DNA from: a bacterium
Lineage (GTDB): Bacteria > Patescibacteria > Microgenomatia > Levybacterales > UBA12049
DNA length: 64,000 nt
Direction: 5' to 3'
Assembly: GCA_021777565.1 (NCBI GenBank)
Contig: JAJYDJ010000002.1
Location: forward strand, 199,414-263,413
In this document: piece after piece, positions 48,528 to 56,896 of the stretch
Layout: every line of letters starts with the position of its first letter
Position numbering within the stretch: position 1 is the stretch's first letter
The notes under the pieces: model-generated
The model's input: the letters and a program-made list of their open reading frames with translations, nothing else
Database searches by the model: none
Told to the model about the DNA's origin: nothing
Made by a program: the position numbers and the translations under genes

Positions 48528-48533
48528 AGATGT

Positions 48534-51200
48534 ATGGCAATGAATTTCCTTACCAAAATTTTTGATTCAAACGAGAAAGAGATAAAACGTCTTCAGACAA
48601 TTACTACCGAAATTAATGCCCTTGAGCCTGCGATGCAGAAACTTAAGATTGAAGACTTCCCTAAAAAAACTACTCAACTGAAAGAAAGAGTTGCTGCTGG
48701 TGAGTCTCTTGACGCACTGCTGCCGGAAGCTTTTGCTCTGGTGCGTGAAGCGACGGTGCGTTCACTAGGCATGCGTCATTTTGATGAGCAGATTATGGGA
48801 GGCATTGTCCTCTCTGAGGGGAAAATTGCTGAACAAAAGACTGGTGAAGGAAAAACGTTGACTGCGGTACTACCACTTTACCTCCATGCATTGACTGGCA
48901 AGGGTGTTCATTTAGTTACGGTCAACGACTATCTTGCGAGACTTGGTGCTGGATGGGTAGGGCCAATTTTTGATCTACTCGGCATGAAAGTATCGGCAAT
49001 GATTAATAACGCATCTTTTGTTTTTGATGTGAATTATGAAAACCCCAGTGTGAAAGATTTCAGACTTGCCAGGCTCAAGCCAATTGAACGAAAAGAAGCA
49101 TATGCTGTTGACGTTACGTATGGTATTAACTCAGAATTTGGATTTGATTATTTGCGTGACAACATGGCACAAGATAAAGCACAACTTGTACAGCGTGGAT
49201 ATTATTACGCGATTGTTGATGAAGTTGACTCGGTGCTTATTGATGAGGCCCGAACACCGCATATTATCTCAGCACCGGATGAAGTTCCAACAGATAAGTA
49301 TTATCAGTATGCACAAATCGTAGATAAACTTGTCCCAGATACTGATTTTACACTTGATGAAAAACAGCGAAGTGCACATTTGACAGAACGCGGACTCACA
49401 AAGATTGAGAAATTATTTGGTATTACAGAAATTTATGAAAAAGATTTTGACACGGTATATCATTTGGAAGCTGCACTGAAAGCACGAGCACTTTTCCATA
49501 AGGAAAAAGATTATATTGTTCGCGATAATCAGGTAATTTTGGTTGACGAATTTACAGGAAGACTTATGGAGGGTCGTCGACTTTCAGAAGGACTGCATCA
49601 AGCACTTGAAGCAAAAGAGAATGTCACAATTCAGCGTGAATCCAAGACGCTCGCTACTGTCTCATTGCAGAATTATTTTCGTATGTATACCCATCTCGCC
49701 GGTATGACGGGTACTGCAACGACAGAGGCGGAAGAGTTCCACAAAATTTATAAATTAGATGTTGTTGCTATACCCACGCATAATCCTGTGCAGCGCGAGG
49801 ATATGCCAGACATCATTTATAAAACAGAACGCGCGAAATTTGCAGCAGTAGTCAGAGAGGTTGAAGAAGCACATGCAAAAGGGCAACCAGTATTGATTGG
49901 TACTACGTCAATTGAAAGAAATGAAATTCTTTCACAATTTCTCAAAAGAAAGGGTATTGTCCACGAACTTTTAAATGCAAAGAATCACGAACGGGAAGCG
50001 CAGATTATTGCAAAAGCAGGTGAAAAAGGAGCAGTAACCGTTGCAACCAACATGGCTGGAAGAGGAGTTGATATTATCCTTGGTGGCGACGTCCCAAAGC
50101 TTGAGGATGGGAATGTGGAGCCTGAAAGTAAAGAGTATAAAGAATGGCAGAAAAAGCATGACGAGGTTGTACAGCTTGGTGGACTGTACGTCATCGGTAC
50201 AGAACGACATGAATCCAGAAGAATTGATAATCAGCTCAGAGGGCGCAGTGGTCGCCAGGGGGACCCTGGAAAGTCACAATTCTTTGTCTCACTCTCTGAT
50301 GATGTCATGAGACTTTTTGGTGGAGATAGTATCGCCAATATGATGACAAGACTCAATATGCCTGAGGACACTCCACTTTCACATAATCTTGTATCGCGCG
50401 CCATTGAACAAGCTCAAATGAAAGTTGAAGGATATAACTTTGATGTACGTAAATATGTCGTTGAATATGATGATGTCCTTAATAAACAGCGTGAGATCAT
50501 TTACAAGAAAAGAAATTCAGTACTTCTCACGGAAGATAAAGAAGAACTACATACACTCGTGCATGACGCCCTGCATGGTGCTCTTTCGCTCGTTCTCATG
50601 CAAGTGCAGGAGAGTGATGCAGATGATATGAATGCAAAGATTATGAATGAACTGGTCACCATTATTCCTTTTGATCCGACATCTCAGCAGCAGATACTCA
50701 CACAACTCATGCAGCTGCGTACATTTGAAGAAAAAGAATCTTTCCTCACCCAATTACTGACCGATGTATTTACCAAACATGAAACAGATCTCGGGGAGAC
50801 GGCAGTACCTATTTATCGATTTGTTTTCTTGAAGGCTATTGATGATCTATGGATGGACCATCTTACGACGATGGAAGCACTCCGCGAAGGGGTGAGGCTA
50901 AGAGGATATGGGCAAAAAGACCCACTGGTGGAATATAAAAATGAAGGATTCACGCTTTTTGAGAGACTCATGAACAGTATTGATGATACGGTTGCGCATA
51001 CTGTCTTTAAGATTCGTATGGATGTAAATCCATTTCAACAAATGCCACAAGGTATGCCGGAAAAAGAAACAGAAAAGATAGCATCAACGGCTAAAAAAAC
51101 AAAAGAAAAAGAAAAAAAGTCTGGAGATAAACCAGGTCGTAATGACCCCTGCTGGTGTGGCAGTGGGAAAAAATATAAAAAATGTCACTTCCCTAACTAA
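48534..51200 (+). CDS. secA: Preprotein translocase ATPase SecA
   Basis: 888 residues. MRHFDEQIMGGIVLSEGKIAEQKTGEGKTLTAVLPLYL gives the Q motif and Walker A; DEVDSVLIDEARTP is Walker B; the preprotein cross-linking domain, MAGRGVDIILGG and GTERHESRRIDNQLRGRSGRQGDPG follow. The C-terminus has a Lys/Thr-rich linker and the zinc SEC-C motif CWCGSGKKYKKCH. It powers export through SecY (20762). A second start ATG 6 nt downstream is possible, but spacing to the -10 favours 48534. Confidence 0.98.
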   Translation: MAMNFLTKIFDSNEKEIKRLQTITTEINALEPAMQKLKIEDFPKKTTQLKERVAAGESLDALLPEAFALVREATVRSLGMRHFDEQIMGGIVLSEGKIAEQKTGEGKTLTAVLPLYLHALTGKGVHLVTVNDYLARLGAGWVGPIFDLLGMKVSAMINNASFVFDVNYENPSVKDFRLARLKPIERKEAYAVDVTYGINSEFGFDYLRDNMAQDKAQLVQRGYYYAIVDEVDSVLIDEARTPHIISAPDEVPTDKYYQYAQIVDKLVPDTDFTLDEKQRSAHLTERGLTKIEKLFGITEIYEKDFDTVYHLEAALKARALFHKEKDYIVRDNQVILVDEFTGRLMEGRRLSEGLHQALEAKENVTIQRESKTLATVSLQNYFRMYTHLAGMTGTATTEAEEFHKIYKLDVVAIPTHNPVQREDMPDIIYKTERAKFAAVVREVEEAHAKGQPVLIGTTSIERNEILSQFLKRKGIVHELLNAKNHEREAQIIAKAGEKGAVTVATNMAGRGVDIILGGDVPKLEDGNVEPESKEYKEWQKKHDEVVQLGGLYVIGTERHESRRIDNQLRGRSGRQGDPGKSQFFVSLSDDVMRLFGGDSIANMMTRLNMPEDTPLSHNLVSRAIEQAQMKVEGYNFDVRKYVVEYDDVLNKQREIIYKKRNSVLLTEDKEELHTLVHDALHGALSLVLMQVQESDADDMNAKIMNELVTIIPFDPTSQQQILTQLMQLRTFEEKESFLTQLLTDVFTKHETDLGETAVPIYRFVFLKAIDDLWMDHLTTMEALREGVRLRGYGQKDPLVEYKNEGFTLFERLMNSIDDTVAHTVFKIRMDVNPFQQMPQGMPEKETEKIASTAKKTKEKEKKSGDKPGRNDPCWCGSGKKYKKCHFPN

Positions 51201-51206
51201 CTTCCT

Positions 51207-51824
51207 ATGATTTCATTTGTCTATTTTGATGTTGGCGGTGTTCTTGCAATTGACTTTAGTGGGAACGATGGGTTCACTCAGCTGGGAAAGGAAATGGGAG
51301 TACCAGAGGGGCACATGGGTGAATTCATGCAGCTTTTCATAGATGAAGAACGCGCCTGTTGCACGACAGACCCTATCGACATGCTACTTCCACATCTTGA
51401 AAAAACATTCGGGATAACAATCCCCCAGTCGTACTCACTGCTTGATGGATTTGTGCGTCATTTTCACCGCAATGATAGCATTTGGCCGGTTGTTGAATAT
51501 GCAAAATCAAAAGCACGCGTTGGTACCTTAACCAATATGTATGTGAATATGTTTCGCGAGCTTGAGGCCAAGCATGTGATCGAAACTGTCGCGTGGGATG
51601 TCATGGTTGACTCCACCAAAGTTGGGTACATAAAACCTGATAAAGAGATATTTCTTCTTGCACAAGAAAAGGCTGGAGTCCCAGCAGGTGAGATACTGTT
51701 TGTTGAGAACTCCCAAAAACACATTGACGCGGCAAGGGAGCTTGGGTGGCAGACATTTCTCTATGATCCAAAACATCCCGAAGCGTCAAGTGAAGCACTC
51801 TTGGATTATTTAAAAAACGCATGA
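51207..51824 (+). CDS. HAD-superfamily hydrolase (COG1011-like)
   Basis: 205 residues. Motif I reads YFDVGGVLAID (D8, and G where many have D10-like DGT/DGV), a variant of the family DxGG[VT] used by COG1011 epoxide-hydrolase-N/haloacid-dehalogenase types. GTLTNM replaces motif II, KP at about 143 gives the lysine, and VEN-SQKHIDAARELGW is motif III/IV. Substrate unknown. It overlaps the reductase gene by 4 nt. Confidence 0.85.
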   Translation: MISFVYFDVGGVLAIDFSGNDGFTQLGKEMGVPEGHMGEFMQLFIDEERACCTTDPIDMLLPHLEKTFGITIPQSYSLLDGFVRHFHRNDSIWPVVEYAKSKARVGTLTNMYVNMFRELEAKHVIETVAWDVMVDSTKVGYIKPDKEIFLLAQEKAGVPAGEILFVENSQKHIDAARELGWQTFLYDPKHPEASSEALLDYLKNA

Positions 51825-52477
51825 ACTGGCAGAAGGCAACTCTTATCAAAAAACGTCAATCTGCAGAGGATGTCTGGGTACTTACGGTAAAGCCGGAGAA
51901 GTGGGAGCCATTTGATCCTGGACAATTTTATCAACTGCAACTCCCGGGGATTTTTCTCGATCGTTGCTACTCAATTCTTTCAACTCCAGCAGACGAAGGC
52001 ATACTCGAATTTGGCATACAGTGTATACCAGGAGGAGTTCTCTCTCCTCAATTGTGTGAGATGGAAGTTGGGGGAAGTATCGAGATCATCGGACCACAGG
52101 GAGCATATTTTAACTGGAAACCAGAGATGAGGGGACCACTTGTGCTTATTGGTGGTGGGTCTGGCATGGTGCCACTTATTTCCATCTATAATCACGTGAA
52201 GTCTCTAGATCCAGGTCTCCCTATTACTTTTATCATGAGTGCAAAAAGCCCAGAAAAAATTATGGATTACAATTCATGGAAAGACAGACTTATTACTCGT
52301 TTTACATCATCTGAGCCAAGAATTGATCAAGACTTTTTACAAAACAAGATTGATCTTGCACAAAAAGATGCGATGTATTTTATCTGCGGATCAGGAAGAT
52401 TTACCTATGATATAAAAAACTATTTAGAGAATTTGGGAGTAGAAAAAATACAAATACAATCAGAGCAGTTTTTTTAG
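51821..52477 (+). CDS. FAD/NAD(P)-binding ferredoxin-reductase-like protein
   Basis: 218 residues. FAD domain with DRCYSI (RxYS motif) near residue 47, and NAD-binding GGGSGMVPLISIYNHV near 111. No 2Fe-2S domain is present, so it should pass electrons between a pyridine nucleotide and a separate carrier. Family members include flavodoxin/ferredoxin reductases and phenol-hydroxylase reductase cores. Coupled to the upstream HAD gene by 4-nt overlap. Confidence 0.87.
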   Translation: MNWQKATLIKKRQSAEDVWVLTVKPEKWEPFDPGQFYQLQLPGIFLDRCYSILSTPADEGILEFGIQCIPGGVLSPQLCEMEVGGSIEIIGPQGAYFNWKPEMRGPLVLIGGGSGMVPLISIYNHVKSLDPGLPITFIMSAKSPEKIMDYNSWKDRLITRFTSSEPRIDQDFLQNKIDLAQKDAMYFICGSGRFTYDIKNYLENLGVEKIQIQSEQFF

Positions 52478-52483
52478 TATACT
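52478..52483 (+). promoter_or_regulatory. Leaderless promoter of the methyltransferase at 52490
   Basis: TATACT overlapping the stop region of the reductase gene and ending 6 nt before ATG 52490. Confidence 0.65.
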
Positions 52484-52489
52484 TTGTTT

Positions 52490-53173
52490 ATGACAGAAGA
52501 TATCCTTACCTCGCTTGGAGCTCAACCCTCAGTAAGTGAGGAACGTGGATTGGCACTCCTTAATGATACTGATCTTGTAATTTTCAGCCCAGGTATTAGC
52601 ACTGGAGGATTTGCTGAGATTCGTATGGCAAAATCCAATCCTTCAAGACATATCATCTCCACTACGATTGATGATAAAGGATTATCCTTTGCACAAGAAG
52701 TGATAGAAACCTCAGGAGTTAAAAATCAAATTGACACAAAACTCGAAGATTTGCGTGACATGAATTATCCGGAAGACTATTTTGATTTTATCTATGCTCG
52801 TTTGGTACTTCATTATCTCTCTGCACAAGATCTTGATGCAGTACTACATCGCATGTATCTGTCTCTTAAGAAGAATGGTAGGATTTTTGTTGTTGTAAGG
52901 TCTATAAAAAACCCTAACACCAATGACCCGGAATATACATATGACCCAGTAACAAAATTAAGTAGAGATGTGCATAGGCGAGCAGACGGGTCAATTGAAG
53001 CAACAAGTGTCAGATATTTTCATTCGCCAGAAAGTATCAGTGAACATCTTGAGAGTGCAGGATTTCATATAGTCGCCATAGAAGAGTATCAAGAGCGCCT
53101 CTATAAGGATTTCATGAGAAAAGAAATTTCCCCTAATATTGACCATCTCATTGAGGTCGTTGCAACAAAATAA
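52490..53173 (+). CDS. Class I SAM-dependent methyltransferase
   Basis: 227 residues with a Methyltransf_11-like core. The acidic strand is DYFDFIYARLVLHYLSAQDLDAVLHRMYLSLKKNGRIFVVVRS, typical of small-molecule methyltransferases; the glycine-rich SAM loop is divergent (IFSPGISTGGFAEIRMA). Substrate unknown. The ATG is set by the promoter; an ATG 6 nt upstream lies inside the -10 region. It is followed by a NUDIX gene after 1 nt. Confidence 0.82.
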   Translation: MTEDILTSLGAQPSVSEERGLALLNDTDLVIFSPGISTGGFAEIRMAKSNPSRHIISTTIDDKGLSFAQEVIETSGVKNQIDTKLEDLRDMNYPEDYFDFIYARLVLHYLSAQDLDAVLHRMYLSLKKNGRIFVVVRSIKNPNTNDPEYTYDPVTKLSRDVHRRADGSIEATSVRYFHSPESISEHLESAGFHIVAIEEYQERLYKDFMRKEISPNIDHLIEVVATK

Positions 53174-53174
53174 T

Positions 53175-53612
53175 ATGACAGAAGCGCTGTATCATCTCGG
53201 AATTAAAGCAATTATTAAAAATCACGAGGGGAAAATCTTGCTTCTTCAAGTGAATCCATCTGCGCTTCGTGGATACTCAGGAGAACCATATTGGGATATC
53301 CCTGGAGGGAGAGTCCAGGCAGGAGACAATGTAGAAGAGACATTGAGGAGAGAACTGCTTGAAGAAACTGGTATTAACGATGTGAGGAGTATTACCCCAT
53401 TCTCGATGGTATTATCAAACATTCGTATCCCAACAGATGCAGGCAGTGTCGGGCTTATTTTAAGTTCTTATGTCTGTGAAATTGCTGGCATGCCTGAGAT
53501 CACACTCAGTAGTGAACATCAAAAAGCTTCCTGGTTTAGCCCAGAGGAGGCAGCTGAGCTTTTGAAAGTAAAATATCCTGCAGAATTTATTGAGAAAATA
53601 AAAGAAGTATAA
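53175..53612 (+). CDS. NUDIX hydrolase
   Basis: 145 residues. The Nudix box spans GGRVQAGDNVEETLRRELLE and ETGI: RELLEETGI is canonical, and the first box Glu is Asp. It hydrolyses a nucleoside-diphosphate-linked substrate, identity unknown. The ATG follows the methyltransferase stop by 1 nt, so both form a small operon. The longer frame from 53139 lies within the methyltransferase. Confidence 0.9.
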   Translation: MTEALYHLGIKAIIKNHEGKILLLQVNPSALRGYSGEPYWDIPGGRVQAGDNVEETLRRELLEETGINDVRSITPFSMVLSNIRIPTDAGSVGLILSSYVCEIAGMPEITLSSEHQKASWFSPEEAAELLKVKYPAEFIEKIKEV

Positions 53613-53615
53613 AGA

Positions 53616-54593
53616 CTAAAAGTCTGGGATGACCGTTGACTTCACTTTCTTTAATTTTGCCACATAAAATCCTTCCATAGTTTCTGATGGTGAGACACGA
53701 AGTGTTTTCACAAGGTCAGGGTTATAATTTCTTTTACCAAATGACGTCAGTCCTGGCATGGCATCAGTGAGCGAGGGAATAGAAACTTTTTCTACCTCAA
53801 GACATCCTTGCTCTTTCTCTAAAATCCAATCAACAACCTCTTCATTTTCCTCCGGAGAGAGCGTGCAGGTAGAGTACACGATCGTGCCACCCACCTTTGT
53901 CGCACTCACAGCAGACCGTATGAGAAATTTTTGTTTTTGTGAAAGTTCTTTCACTTTTTTTGGGGACCAGTCAGCATATGATTTTGGATCTTCAGTGTAA
54001 AATCTCCCTTCCATACTACAAGGAACATCTACCAGGGTTTTATCAAAATACTGTGGGCTTTGTTTCCACAAAAACTCTCCGGGCATCATAACTATCGTGG
54101 TATTAGTAACTCCTTGCACTGCTAAATTAGCCTTGAGACGGAAGTTTCGTATTCGACTACTATCATTGGCGATAATTTCTCCCGTGTTTTCCATCATTGC
54201 TGCCATTTGGGTTGTTTTGCTGCCTGGTGCTGCACACAGATCAAGTACTTTATCTCCCTTTTGTGGGTCAAGAACAAGTGGTGGAATCATACTTGAGAGA
54301 CTCTGTACATAGAGCTCCCCTTGAGTATAGTAGTCGGTCGCCGTTAAGACTTTCTGTTCAACATTTTTTAAGATAAAAGCGATAGTATTCCAAGAGACAG
54401 TATCGACATGAATGCCTAGTTGTGCAAGTGCAGAGAGTAGAGCCTCTTGTGTCGTTTTGAGTGTGTTGACTCTGAAGGTGGAGGGCTTTCTCTTTGAAAA
54501 TGAAGCAAGCACACGATCATAGTCTCTCGTCTCTGGGAAGAGGAGATGGAGTTTTTCTAAAAATGCTTGTGGCAAGCTCTGCGTGTCGTTCAT
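53616..54593 (-). CDS. RsmB/NSUN-family RNA 5-methylcytosine methyltransferase
   Basis: 325 residues. DLCAAPGSKTTQMAAMMENTG is the family SAM motif, and the two catalytic cysteines are in DVPCSMEGR and YSTCTLSPEENE. Substrate is rRNA or tRNA; no NusB-like N-terminal domain is present, so it is closer to RsmF/NSUN types. Own leaderless promoter; it converges on the NUDIX gene and diverges from clpB. Confidence 0.92.
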   Translation of the reverse strand: MNDTQSLPQAFLEKLHLLFPETRDYDRVLASFSKRKPSTFRVNTLKTTQEALLSALAQLGIHVDTVSWNTIAFILKNVEQKVLTATDYYTQGELYVQSLSSMIPPLVLDPQKGDKVLDLCAAPGSKTTQMAAMMENTGEIIANDSSRIRNFRLKANLAVQGVTNTTIVMMPGEFLWKQSPQYFDKTLVDVPCSMEGRFYTEDPKSYADWSPKKVKELSQKQKFLIRSAVSATKVGGTIVYSTCTLSPEENEEVVDWILEKEQGCLEVEKVSIPSLTDAMPGLTSFGKRNYNPDLVKTLRVSPSETMEGFYVAKLKKVKSTVIPDF

Positions 54594-54599
54594 GGCTGT

Positions 54600-54605
54600 A
54601 TTGTA
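54600..54605 (-). promoter_or_regulatory. Leaderless promoter of the RNA methyltransferase
   Basis: Minus-strand TGGTACAAT (extended -10), ending 6 nt before ATG 54593. Confidence 0.65.
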
Positions 54606-54643
54606 CCAGAAAAAGGCATGGGAGGTGGGTCTCTCCTGTCAAT

Positions 54644-54670
54644 TTAGCACTCTCTTGACAAGACTGATAA
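54644..54670 (+). promoter_or_regulatory. CIRCE operator (HrcA site) of clpB
   Basis: TTAGCACTC (54644-54652), exactly 9 nt, then GACTGATAA (54662-54670). The left half matches the CIRCE consensus perfectly and the right half 7 of 9 (consensus GAGTGCTAA). It overlaps the -35 box, the expected place for HrcA repression. No hrcA gene is in the window. Confidence 0.85.
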
Positions 54671-54682
54671 AGGCGTTATAAT
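54655..54682 (+). promoter_or_regulatory. clpB promoter, -35/-10, leaderless
   Basis: TTGACA (54655-54660), 16-nt spacer, TATAAT (54677-54682), ending 6 nt before ATG 54689. It is the best full-consensus leaderless promoter in the window. Confidence 0.85.
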
Positions 54683-54688
54683 AGTTTT

Positions 54689-56854
54689 ATGAACCCGAAT
54701 GACCAGAATGGCATCCCAGATTTTCTTAAGCCGGTGAGCCATGAAGAGGCACTCAAAAAATTTACCATCAACCTCACACAGGTCGCCAAATCAGGCAAAA
54801 TAGATCCTGTCATCGGACGCGAGTCAGAAATCCGTCGTGTTATGGAAATTCTTTCAAGGCGTACGAAAAATAATCCTGTTCTAATAGGTGATCCAGGTGT
54901 TGGGAAAACCGCTATCGTTGAAGGATTAGCGCTTCAGATTGTCGAAGGGAAGGTCCCAACCACTCTGAAGGACAAGGAGGTTTTGATGCTAGATTTTGCT
55001 CAGCTGTTAGCGGGAGCGAAGTTCCGTGGCGAATTTGAAGAGCGCCTCAAGGGTGTTATTAAAGGGATAGAAGACAGCGATGGCAAATATATTATTTTTA
55101 TTGATGAGCTTCATACAATTATCGGTGGTGGATCCAGTGAAGGTGGGACTGACGCCGCCAACATTTTGAAGCCATCACTTGCTCGTGGGACTCTGCGTAC
55201 GATTGGAGCAACAACTGTCACTGAGTATCGACGATATATTGAGAAGGATCCAGCGTTGGCAAGGCGTTTTCAACAGGTTTTGGTTGAAGAGCCTACGGTG
55301 GAAGATACTATTTCAATTCTTCGTGGCATCAAAGAGAGGTATGAATTGCATCATGGCATCCGTATTACAGACAATGCACTCATTGCCGCAGCTCGTCTGT
55401 CAGCACAATATATTCCTCAGAGATTTCTTCCTGACAAGGCAATTGATTTGATTGATGAAGCGGCAGCTGCTATTAAGATTGAGACAGAGAGTATGCCTGC
55501 AGAGTTGGATGCGCTTAAGCGTCGCATTACCCAGCATGAAATTAGTCTCACAGCGTTGAAAAAGGAAAAGACTGATATCGCACGGTCCCGAGCCGAACAA
55601 GAGAGGAAAGACGCAGAGCAATTGAAAAATGAAGCAGAAACTATAGAGAAGCGTTGGAGTGAACAGAAGGACTTAATTCAAAAATTGCAGGGAGTAAGAG
55701 CAAAAATAGACGCGTTGCGTATAGAACTTGAGCAGGCAGAAAGAGACGTCCAATTGGAAAAAGCTGCAGAGATTAAGTTTGGTAAGATTCCGGAATTAGA
55801 AAAAGAACTACAAACTCTTCAGTCAGAGTGGGACAAAATTCCAAGTGAAGAAAAAGTACTGCGTGAAGAAGTAGATGAGGATGATATTGCTAAAGTCGTT
55901 GGTCGCTGGACAGGTGTGCCCGTCACACGGATGCTTGCAAGTGAAGCAGAACGACTAGCACATCTGGAAGATGAACTGAAAGAGCGAGTTATTGGGCAGG
56001 ATGAAGCGCTAGTACTTCTGGCACGCGCTATTAGACGGTCACGTTCTGGATTGTCTTCCAAATCAAAACCGGTTGGTTCATTTCTTTTCCTTGGTCCAAC
56101 AGGTGTGGGTAAGACAGAAACAGCCAAAGCACTGGCTACGATTCTGTTTAACGACGAACATGCAATGACGCGCATTGATATGAGTGAATATCAGGAATCA
56201 CACACTGTGGCACGACTGATTGGCGCACCTCCAGGATATGTTGGATATGAAGAAGGTGGGCAGCTCACTGAGGCAGTCAGGAGAAAACCATACTCGGTGA
56301 TCCTTATCGACGAGATTGAGAAAGCTCATCCACAGGTATTTAATCTTTTCTTGCAAATATTTGACGAGGGAAGATTGACGGATAGTAAAGGAGTTACGGT
56401 GGATTTCAAAAATGCCATCATTATTATGACAAGCAATATTGGCAGTGACATCATACTGGAAGAATCAAGTGCAAAGAAACAAAATAAGGATGAACTGCAG
56501 AAGAAAATGTGGGCAAGACTTCGTGACTTTTTCAAACCTGAATTTTTAAACAGGCTTGATAGTGTTGTAATCTATAACGCGTTAACAGTTCGCGATATGT
56601 TAGAAATTGCGAAATTACAACTTGAAGAAGTGAAAGAGAGACTTGCTGAAAATGATATCAACTTTACCTTTGATGATGACCTGGCATTCTACTTTGCTGA
56701 AAATGGGTATGATCCGGATTTCGGTGCCCGTCCACTCAAGAGGCTTATCGAAGAGAAGTTGGTCGATGAAATTGCTATGAGAATTGTTGAGAATCGTATT
56801 AAACCAGGAGATACTATTACTCCCAAAATTGAAGATGGGAAAATTACCTTCTAA
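54689..56854 (+). CDS. clpB: ClpB-type disaggregase without N-terminal domain
   Basis: 721 residues. The protein begins directly before the first AAA+ module (Walker A GDPGVGKTA, residues 67-75). A full-length coiled-coil middle domain runs from about 270 to 395 (MPAELDALKRRITQHE to KAAEIKFGKIPELEKEL), as in ClpB rather than ClpC. The second AAA+ has GPTGVGKTE and DMSEYQESHTVARLIGAPPGYVGYEEGG. No ClpP-binding [LIV]GF loop is seen. It should rescue aggregated proteins with DnaK. The missing N-domain (about 150 residues) resembles the short internally started ClpB of E. coli. Heat-shock control by CIRCE. Confidence 0.95.
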   Translation: MNPNDQNGIPDFLKPVSHEEALKKFTINLTQVAKSGKIDPVIGRESEIRRVMEILSRRTKNNPVLIGDPGVGKTAIVEGLALQIVEGKVPTTLKDKEVLMLDFAQLLAGAKFRGEFEERLKGVIKGIEDSDGKYIIFIDELHTIIGGGSSEGGTDAANILKPSLARGTLRTIGATTVTEYRRYIEKDPALARRFQQVLVEEPTVEDTISILRGIKERYELHHGIRITDNALIAAARLSAQYIPQRFLPDKAIDLIDEAAAAIKIETESMPAELDALKRRITQHEISLTALKKEKTDIARSRAEQERKDAEQLKNEAETIEKRWSEQKDLIQKLQGVRAKIDALRIELEQAERDVQLEKAAEIKFGKIPELEKELQTLQSEWDKIPSEEKVLREEVDEDDIAKVVGRWTGVPVTRMLASEAERLAHLEDELKERVIGQDEALVLLARAIRRSRSGLSSKSKPVGSFLFLGPTGVGKTETAKALATILFNDEHAMTRIDMSEYQESHTVARLIGAPPGYVGYEEGGQLTEAVRRKPYSVILIDEIEKAHPQVFNLFLQIFDEGRLTDSKGVTVDFKNAIIIMTSNIGSDIILEESSAKKQNKDELQKKMWARLRDFFKPEFLNRLDSVVIYNALTVRDMLEIAKLQLEEVKERLAENDINFTFDDDLAFYFAENGYDPDFGARPLKRLIEEKLVDEIAMRIVENRIKPGDTITPKIEDGKITF

Positions 56855-56884
56855 TTCTTCATTGCTCCCCCTAAAAATCTAGGC

Positions 56885-56890
56885 TACAAT
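56885..56890 (+). promoter_or_regulatory. Leaderless promoter with GTG start
   Basis: GGCTACAAT; TACAAT ends 6 nt before GTG 56897, placing +1 on the GTG. Confidence 0.6.
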
Positions 56891-56896
56891 CAAGAG

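Noticed and set aside
54689..56854. Assignment as ClpC
   Set aside because: The middle domain is the long ClpB type and no ClpP-binding loop is seen, so ClpB is preferred.
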